A DNA stretch of 49,164 bases. It comes from an uncultured Bacteroidales bacterium (GTDB taxonomy: Bacteria > Bacteroidota > Bacteroidia > Bacteroidales > Muribaculaceae). Location of the stretch: contig CADBDH010000019.1 in assembly GCA_902793405.1 (NCBI GenBank), positions 1 through 49,164 on the forward strand, read 5' to 3'. A program made the position numbers and the translations under genes. This document shows positions 24,951-32,700 of the stretch, in pieces. A model generated the notes under the pieces. It was given only the letters and a program-made list of their open reading frames with translations, did not search any database and was not told the DNA's origin. Within the stretch, counting starts at the first letter, position 1, and every line of letters starts with the position of its first letter.

Positions 24951-26933
24951 ATGAAAAGAATTTTTGTTTTAGCCTTTATATGCTTGGCAATGAATTTGTT
25001 GGCATCAGCTAAGGACGTGAAAGTGAGTTCGCCTGACGGGGCATTGACTGTGACCGTGGGCGTGGACGGCGGTAAGGCCTGGTATCAGGTCAATCGCGGC
25101 ACCGAGGCCATTATTGGCCGCTCGGCTTTGGGCTTCGTGCTCAAGGACGGCGACTTGAAGGACAACTTCAAGATGGGCAAGGTGACCCGTTCGAGCCTTG
25201 ACGAGACGTGGAGCCAGCCCTGGGGCGAGGATGCCCAGGTGCGCAACCATTACAACGAGATGAGGGTGCGCCTTCAGGAGAAAAATGGCAAGAAACGCAA
25301 TCTGGACGTGGTCTTCCGCGCCTTCGACGACGGTGTGGCCTTCCGTTACGAGTACCCGCGTCAGCCCGGCTTGCAGGACTTCGTGATCATGGACGAGGTG
25401 ACGCAGTTTGCCCTGCCCAGTGATGCCCAGGCATGGTCGATTCCCGCCTTGCAGGCCTACTACGAGGGTATCTACACCCGTGAGCCGCTGAGCAAGAAGG
25501 GCAAGATGTCGGGTCCCGTGGCCCTGGAGGTGAACGACTCGCTCTATATGGCCATCATGGACGCCAATCTCACCGATTACTCGACGATGAATTTCGCCCC
25601 TAGCGGGACGACCCTGCAAGCCGACCTTGTGCCCTGGAAAAACGGCGACAAGGTGAGGGTGGGGGACACCCGCATGAGCCCCTGGCGTGCCATCATCATC
25701 GGGCGCAAGGCTGCCGACATCCTGCTCTCGCGCATGGCCCTGAACCTGAACGAGCCGTGCAAAATCGAGGACACGTCGTGGCTGAAACCCGCCAAATATG
25801 TGGGCATCTGGTGGGCATTGCAGAAACAGCGCTGGACCTGGTCACAGGGCGAGCGCCATGGCGCCACGACCGAGAATACCAAGCGCTACATTGACTTTGC
25901 CGCCCGTCATGGCTTGGGTGGCGTGCTGGTCGAGGGCTGGAACTACGGCTGGGACACCGACTGGACCAAGCACGGCGACGGCTTCTCATTCACCAAGGCC
26001 TATCCCGACTATGACCTGGAGGGCCTGTGCCGCTATGCCGGCGAGCGCGGCGTGCGCATCATCGCCCACAACGAGACCGGCGGTGCTGCCCAGAACTACG
26101 AGAACCAGCTCGAGGATGCCTACAGGCTCTATGAGTCACTGGGCATCAACACCGTCAAGACGGGCTATGTCAATTCCCACTTCTATAACGGCGAACTGCA
26201 GCACTCGCAGTGGGGCATCCGCCACTTCCGCAAGGTCATCGAGACCGCGGCCCGCTACCATCTGATGATTGTCAACCACGAGGGCGCCATGCCCAGCGGC
26301 ATCCAGCGCACGTGGCCCAACCTGATTGCCACCGAGAGCATGCGCGGTCAGGAGTACAATGCCTTTGACCGCCGTGGCGGCAATCCGCCTTACCACGAGT
26401 GCATCCTGCCGTTCACCCGCGGCTTGGGAGGCCCCATGGACTTCACGCCCGGCATCTTTGAGTACAGCAACGCGGCGGTGCCCGGCACACGTCCGCAGAA
26501 CACGCTGGCCCACCAGCTGGCCGAGTACATCGTCATCTACAGCCCGGGCCACATGGCAGCCGACGAAATCGAGAACTACGAGCACCAGCCCGCCTTCAAG
26601 TTCATCGAGGACGTGCCCACCCACTGGGAGCGCACGCTCGTGCCCCATGCCGCGATGGGCAAGTATGTGACCTACGTGCGTCAAGAACGCGGTACCGACA
26701 ACTGGTATGTGGGTAGTGTGACCGACGGTCAGGCCCGTGACCTGGACCTGACGCTCGACTTCCTGGGCGAGGGCAGTTACATGGCTATCATCTATGAGGA
26801 CGGCCCCGATGCCGATTATCGGACCAATCCCTATCCGATGACCATCCGCCGCCTGGATGTGGACCAGTCCCAAACCCTCCACCTGCACCTGGCACCCGGT
26901 GGCGGTGCTGCCATCCAAATTCTCAAGAAATAG
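24951..26933 (+). CDS. susB: GH97 alpha-glucosidase (SusB-like)
   Basis: A 660-residue family 97 enzyme with a signal peptide (about 1-20, ending ASA). It has an N-terminal beta-super-sandwich (about 22-275), a catalytic (beta/alpha)8 barrel (about 285-560) and a C-terminal beta domain. Glu444 in VNHEGAM and Glu468 in RGQEYNAF correspond to the base glutamates of inverting, SusB-type GH97 enzymes; retaining members have Asp at the first place. The barrel shows GVLVEGWNYGWDTDW and RIIAHNETGG. It releases glucose from starch oligosaccharides, most likely in the periplasm. It follows the SusR-like gene by 55 bp and ends at a shared terminator with the convergent gene. No susC/susD pair for starch is next to it. 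Confidence 0.93.
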   Translation: MKRIFVLAFICLAMNLLASAKDVKVSSPDGALTVTVGVDGGKAWYQVNRGTEAIIGRSALGFVLKDGDLKDNFKMGKVTRSSLDETWSQPWGEDAQVRNHYNEMRVRLQEKNGKKRNLDVVFRAFDDGVAFRYEYPRQPGLQDFVIMDEVTQFALPSDAQAWSIPALQAYYEGIYTREPLSKKGKMSGPVALEVNDSLYMAIMDANLTDYSTMNFAPSGTTLQADLVPWKNGDKVRVGDTRMSPWRAIIIGRKAADILLSRMALNLNEPCKIEDTSWLKPAKYVGIWWALQKQRWTWSQGERHGATTENTKRYIDFAARHGLGGVLVEGWNYGWDTDWTKHGDGFSFTKAYPDYDLEGLCRYAGERGVRIIAHNETGGAAQNYENQLEDAYRLYESLGINTVKTGYVNSHFYNGELQHSQWGIRHFRKVIETAARYHLMIVNHEGAMPSGIQRTWPNLIATESMRGQEYNAFDRRGGNPPYHECILPFTRGLGGPMDFTPGIFEYSNAAVPGTRPQNTLAHQLAEYIVIYSPGHMAADEIENYEHQPAFKFIEDVPTHWERTLVPHAAMGKYVTYVRQERGTDNWYVGSVTDGQARDLDLTLDFLGEGSYMAIIYEDGPDADYRTNPYPMTIRRLDVDQSQTLHLHLAPGGGAAIQILKK

Positions 26934-26960
26934 TCAGCGGCTACTAGCTGCCGGCAGACG

Positions 26961-27010
26961 AAAAAGACTGGGTTCAAACGAGGCCAATGCCCGTTGAACC
27001 CAGTCTTTTG
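26961..27010. terminator. Bidirectional terminator between convergent genes
   Basis: A long stem, AAAGACTGGGTTCAAACG (from 26963) with CGTTGAACCCAGTCTTT (to 27008; one unpaired base), has T-runs on both strands (TTTT plus, TTTTT minus). It ends both GH97 and the minus-strand dockerin-tailed gene. Confidence 0.85.
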
Positions 27011-27035
27011 TTATGGGTCAAACCTGACTAAAGCA

Positions 27036-29600
27036 TTATTGGGCTGTAGCCACCAGGATGTCAATCAGGTCGGTAAGGTCCTTGATGTTGATGGTGCCGT
27101 CGGCGTCAATGTCGGCATTCCTCAGGTTGATGACTACGTCGGGATTCTCGAGCAGGTAATCGATCAGGTCGGTAACGTCCATGATGTTGACGATGCCGTC
27201 CTCGTTCACGTCGCCCGGAACCACGGTCACAGGAATTTCGATGACATACTGTGCCGTTGCCACCTCGCTGTTATTCCAGCCGGTCATGACTGCGATGGCC
27301 TTGATGGTCGTCGTGCCCTCGCCCACGGTGATGGGCTCGGTGTAAACAGCGCTCTCGGTCGTGGGCTCGCTGCCGTCGGTGGTGTAGTAGATGGTTGCAC
27401 CCTCCTGGGCAGTGATGGTCACGCTCTGGGGTTCGGCATAGGTGCCTGCGGCAGGCGTGAACTCGGGCGCTGCGAGCGTTTCAACCTTGCGGGTGATATT
27501 GAACGTGTAGTCGTTGGCATTGATGGTGATGGTGTATTCGCCAGCCAGCTGCAACTTGATGGGGTCATCGTCGCCCATGTCGAGATAGCCGCCCTGTGAA
27601 GCCACGTCGGTCGACATCCACCAGTCGCCCTCGCTGTTGGGACCGAAGACGTAACGGGTATCCCAGTTCACGCCGTCGCCCAGCTTGCGGGCAAACATGA
27701 TATAGGTGTTGGGAACGGTGGCCGTGAAGGTTGCCGTGTAGATGCCGTCCTCGTCGGCCATCATGGTGCCGTTGTTGAAGTCCCAGTTGTTCTCGATGCC
27801 GTTGTCGGTCACGATATAGATGTCGGCCTTGTAGTTGACGGTTGCCGATGCGGTAACACCCGGGTTGTTGGCAACCTGGGCGATGACCGTATTCTGGGCG
27901 CTCAGGGCACGGCCGGTGTAGGTCACGTTCACCTCGCCACCCGTGTTGGAGAACGTTTCGGGATTCAGATACCAGTCGGTGTAGTTGGCCAGGCTGGCAT
28001 TGATGTTGCCGTCGATGTTGGCGCCGGTGATGGTGAAGACGCCAGGAGCGGCATCGTTGATGGTCATCGACTCGGGAGTCATGGCCAGTTCGGGAACAGC
28101 AATCACATATTCAGCGCTGACCGTCTCGCTGCAGTTATACAGGCCGATTTTGTTGGCCTTGGCCATCAGTGTCGTGGTCTCGCTTAACTCGATAGCGTCA
28201 TTATACTCGGTCCAGGTTGTGCCGCCGTCGATGCTGTAGAGAATGGTGGCGGTGTTGTCACTGCATGTGATGGTCACGCTCTGGGTGCCGGAATAAGTGC
28301 CCGACTCGAGTGAAATCGATGGCGTGGCAACAGTGGGGAAGAGGCCTCCCTGCTGGTCCATCCATGCCTTGTTGGCGGGCATTGCCTGAATCGTTCCTGC
28401 TGCCACAGGATTGCATTGCGAGTCATAGTTGTAGGTGATCATCGTGACACCCTGTGCCTCGACAAAGCCGAACTTGCCGTCCTTGATGCCCAATTCAAAC
28501 TTGCCGGTTATGGGCGTGTAATGGTTGCCCCTTATAATATCGGTGCCACCCGATGCTGTCTTGATGTACTTCACGTTTCCGTCGGTGTTGCAGAAGTAGG
28601 TGCCGCCCAGCAGATTGGCGCCGGTGTAGTATGACAGCGTGTCGGCAGCTGGCGAGTAGTTGTTGTCGGTCGATGCGGCGGGAGCCACGGGTTTGCCAAG
28701 GGGAACCAATCGGCACTGGGCCGGGTCGTCGGTGCTGCACTCCAGAATGACGGGCGTGCCTGCAGGAACGGTGCCCGTAATCTGCTTAGTCTTGAGCGAG
28801 CCGTCCCCGTTAAAGCCCTCGATCACATAGATGGCTTCGACCTTGCTGTTGTTTTCGGTGTCCACTTTCCACTCAAAGGGCACCTTAAGCGTAGTGTAGA
28901 ATTTGCCGTTGAAGGCCTCGGGGAATACGTTAAAGTGGTTGATGCGGTCGATATACCACATGGCACTGTCAGGAACGTCTTCGCTCAGGGCAAAATTCCC
29001 GTTGTCATCAATAAAATTGCGTGTGCCCATATCAATATTATAGGTCCAAATGAAGAAGGTATAGGACGCATCCAGTTTGATGGTGGCCTTATACCTTGTA
29101 TCGGCTCCTTCTCCATCCACTTTCTGGATTTGGATGTATCGTCCATCGACAGGAATGTCACCGACACTTGTTCCTACATATTTTCCTGCTGTCATCGACA
29201 GGAAGCTCGCTCCCTGGGCAATCAGGTCATAATCGACATTGGAGGTGTTTGTATTCCTCTTGTCACCATAGATAACAGCTGCCGGACTGATGATGTCATT
29301 GTCGGTATCGCTCTCAATAAGGTGAATGTCGTTTTTCAGGAATGCGCAGGCGCAGTTGAGCATATAGGGCCAATACGCTTCATTTCGGGCATTGGACGCA
29401 CCACCTGCTACACCGACTACCGATTGATAGGTGAACTTGTCGTTGGCGAGGATGATGCTGTGGTTGGTATGCTTGGCGTTGCGGAACCTGTAATAGCCGT
29501 CACCATTATTGGTCCTGACATCGTAAAGCTGAGCCATGGCTGGCAACGTGACCAGCGCTATCAGTACTGCTGTGCAGATGTGTTTGAAAAAGTCTTTCAT
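27036..29600 (-). CDS. Large modular surface protein with chitobiase-C-like repeats and dockerin-like tail
   Basis: An 854-residue secreted protein (signal peptide 1-23, ending AMA). About 25-320 is an unrecognised beta-rich region containing YDVRTNNGDGYYRFRNAKHT. About 260-400 carries ITGTVPAGTPVIL, a module shared with the protein encoded at 29738-35623. Two chitobiase-C-terminal-like (FN3-associated) repeats lie at about 440-510 and 705-780 (GATIYYTTDGSEPTTES). Between them are a short Ig-like part and a region at about 595-700 that resembles SusE/SusF-type sugar-binding domains (weak). The last 60 residues are dockerin-like (GDVNEDGIVNIMDVTDLIDY and DIDADGTINIKDLTDLIDIL). No catalytic motif is seen. 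Lying convergent with the starch enzymes, it may bind a polymer at the surface (inference). No consensus promoter is found in the 137 bp upstream. Confidence 0.72.
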   Translation of the reverse strand: MKDFFKHICTAVLIALVTLPAMAQLYDVRTNNGDGYYRFRNAKHTNHSIILANDKFTYQSVVGVAGGASNARNEAYWPYMLNCACAFLKNDIHLIESDTDNDIISPAAVIYGDKRNTNTSNVDYDLIAQGASFLSMTAGKYVGTSVGDIPVDGRYIQIQKVDGEGADTRYKATIKLDASYTFFIWTYNIDMGTRNFIDDNGNFALSEDVPDSAMWYIDRINHFNVFPEAFNGKFYTTLKVPFEWKVDTENNSKVEAIYVIEGFNGDGSLKTKQITGTVPAGTPVILECSTDDPAQCRLVPLGKPVAPAASTDNNYSPAADTLSYYTGANLLGGTYFCNTDGNVKYIKTASGGTDIIRGNHYTPITGKFELGIKDGKFGFVEAQGVTMITYNYDSQCNPVAAGTIQAMPANKAWMDQQGGLFPTVATPSISLESGTYSGTQSVTITCSDNTATILYSIDGGTTWTEYNDAIELSETTTLMAKANKIGLYNCSETVSAEYVIAVPELAMTPESMTINDAAPGVFTITGANIDGNINASLANYTDWYLNPETFSNTGGEVNVTYTGRALSAQNTVIAQVANNPGVTASATVNYKADIYIVTDNGIENNWDFNNGTMMADEDGIYTATFTATVPNTYIMFARKLGDGVNWDTRYVFGPNSEGDWWMSTDVASQGGYLDMGDDDPIKLQLAGEYTITINANDYTFNITRKVETLAAPEFTPAAGTYAEPQSVTITAQEGATIYYTTDGSEPTTESAVYTEPITVGEGTTTIKAIAVMTGWNNSEVATAQYVIEIPVTVVPGDVNEDGIVNIMDVTDLIDYLLENPDVVINLRNADIDADGTINIKDLTDLIDILVATAQ

Positions 29601-29673
29601 AAAAATATCGATTTATCGGTAATAATAAATATAAATAACCACAAGTTGTTGACTTGTTGATGATAGTTGTAAA

Positions 29674-29717
29674 AAAATGTGGGCAACTCATGGAGCCCAT
29701 GAATTTGCCCACATTTT
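29674..29717 (-). terminator. Terminator of the 5.9-kb surface-protein gene
   Basis: AAAATGTGGGCAA pairs with TTTGCCCACATTTT, with an inner CATGG/CCATG stem. It ends in seven T on the minus strand and lies 20 nt below the stop codon at 29738. Confidence 0.8.
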
Positions 29718-29737
29718 AAAGCTAGTGAAGTTAAGCC

Positions 29738-32700
29738 TTAGGGCTCAACGGGCTCTTCGGGATTATCACCCTCAGGCAGGTCTCTCATCAGGATGAACTG
29801 AATCAGATCGGCCAGGTCATCAACTTTGAGTTCGCCGTTCTCGTTGTAGTCGGCAGCCTCATAGTCCAGACCATTAGGATACTGAGCGGTGGGCTCAAGA
29901 TACTGATAAGGAGTCGTCTCGAGCTTGAGGTCGATCCAAGCGGTCACGTCAGTAATGTTGATGTAGCCGTCCTTGTTGACATCACCCCTCATCGACAGGA
30001 AGATCACGTTGTGCTCACCCTGCAGGTCAACGAGGAATGCCTTGTTGTTCTCGGTTGTCCAGTGATCGCTGAATGCCAGCTTGCCCATGTCGTCAACAGC
30101 AAGGTCGCGCACGATGGGCTCATCGGTCAACTTATCCAGGTCGGCATTGACGTTCCAGAAGTACTTGTTGTTTACGGTACCCGAGTTCAAATCCATCAGG
30201 TACTCGTAATCCTTCACGTAGTTGTTGTAGAAGTCTTCACCCAGCTTATTCTTCAATTGTGCGAAGAGATTAACCAGCTGAGGAGTCTTGAAGTCGTAAT
30301 AGTTGACGAGGTAGTCCGGACCCTGGAGCAGGTTGTCGGCGGGCCTGGTTCCGTCGTTCAGGTTCAGCGTCAGTACCTGGTCACCAGCCGTGGTCGACAT
30401 GAGGATGACAGGCGTCTGAGCGGGAACGGTACCGGTGATTGCTTCCTGCTTAGCAACGCTCGACTCGGAGATCTCGGTCACCTTGTAGGCAGTAACGCCC
30501 TCGGGCAGGTCATAAGCAAAGTCGGTGTAGAGCGTGGTGACATACATCTTGTTGGAGAGGTTCTCCTCGGGGAAGTTCACCGTGAACGTGGTGCGCTCTT
30601 CAACCGTCCAGATGGTGCGCGGCTCGTTGTTCCTGATGTCGGCGTTGCCCTCGCTGATGTAGTCGGGCTTGCCGTCCTTCTGGACGATGTAGTACTTGAA
30701 CTCGGGACGTACATTCTCAATCTTGTCGATGTACTGTGCCAGTTCGCCTAACTGTTCCTGAACTTCGGGCCATCTGGGATGAGCCTTCAGGTTCTCGATA
30801 TAGAATGTAGCGGTCTGGTAAGCGAAGTCCCAAACATAGTACTTGTTGTTGAGCACCTCACGGTAGAAGGCCATGATCGAAGCGTCGTCCTCGGGCTTGG
30901 TCAGGGTACCGCCCATACGCTCCCAGATGTTCAACAGGCTGAAGGGCTGGAAGACACTGCTGCCGCCAATCTTCTCTTTCAGCTTGTCGAGTGCACTGTT
31001 GATGAAGCTCTCGAGCATCGGCAGTTTCTGCTCAACCTTGCTCGTGTTCTCACGGTAGAAGTCAACAACGGGCTGCATGCTCGGCGTCTTGCCATAGATG
31101 CGCCAGCCCTCGCCAGCCTGTTCAACATAGAGGTGGTGGTCGAAGCTGCTGTTGAACTTGTCCATGATGGCATCAAGACCATTCTCACCCAGGATGTTGC
31201 CAGCGCCGTCGGCCTGGAGCTTCTGGGCAATGAGTTCAACGGCCTTGGGAACGTAGTATTCAACGGCACGGTCGGCATAGCGCTGCAGGTCGGCGGCCTG
31301 TGAACGCAGTACTTGTACCTGGCCCTTGTCGTTGGTCTTCAAGCGGATAACAGTACCAGCGGCCTTGTCGATGTCGTTGGTGAAGTTCAAGGTCTTGCGG
31401 CCAGCGATGTTGGCATACTTGTCGTTGCCGTTGTTCTTCACCTGGTAGTAGCCGTCAAATGCGGTGATGGTGGGCAACTCCTCAGGAATCTCGATGATGT
31501 AGGTAGCACTAACCTCGGGGCTCATGGTGTAACCGTCCTTCATGGCGATAGCCTTGACGGTGGTCGTACCCTCGCCCAGGTCGATAGCGTTGGTGTACTC
31601 GGTGGTGGGCTCGCTGCCATCGGTGCTATAGAGGATAGTTGCGCCATCCTCGGCAGTGATGGTCAGCTGCTGAGCCTCGCCATAAGTACCGCCTACCAGC
31701 GACAGCGTCGGCATAGCGACAACGGGACGCGGAGCGAAGGTGTAAGCACCCGTAGCTGTGGCAGCACCATCATGGTAACCATCGACTACAGTTACAGTCA
31801 GGTTTACGGTGCCCTCCTGGTCGCTGGTGATAGTGATGCCGTCCTCATACTCGAGTTCTTCACCGTCACCAATCTTGTAGGTCACCTCATAGTCACCGAT
31901 AGTGTTCTGGGTAGTTACGGTAACCTTTACCTGCTCGCCAAGGTAGTAGTTGCCACTGGCGGGATCCAGGGTAACAACGATGGCGGGAGCAGCGTCGAAG
32001 TGATAGGTAGCGCTAACAAATTCGTCGCCAGCATGCTCATAACCGTCGGTTACATAAACCTTAACGGTCACGTCGCCAGCCTTGTCGTTGGGCAGGACGA
32101 TGCCAGTCTCGGCATTGTACTCAATCTGCTCCTCGCTGTCGCCAATGGTATAGGTAACGAGGTAATCCTCGCCGATATACTTGTCAACAGCAACGGTTAC
32201 AACGGCATTGTCACCAACGGTGTAGTTGCCTTCCTTGTTGGGAGTCAGCGTAATCTCAAATGCGGGAGCTGCGGTGAAGCTGTAGGTGCCAGTGGCGGTA
32301 GCTTCACGCTCGCCGTCGGTAGCATAAACAGTAACGGTGTACTCTTTTGCCTTGTCGTTGGGCAGAACGATACCGGTCTCGGCATTATAATCCTGATCCT
32401 CACCATCGTTGATCTTGTAAGATACCATGGTGTCTTCGTTACCGTTCTCGACGTTAACCATGATCTTAGCCTCGTCACCCACGGTGTAGGTCTTCTCAGC
32501 AGGATCAAGAGTTACGGTCAACTCAGTAACAACAGGCTCATCACTCTTCTCAACATAGATCCAACCATATTCAGAGTTTTGGTCAGTGGTTGAGTAGTGA
32601 CCGAAGCGGTTGTAACTGCTAGAGTACCTTACTGCACGGTTATGATCAGCATGCTTTACACGGTAGCCGTCAAGCGTACCATTATAGTCAGAGATAGCCC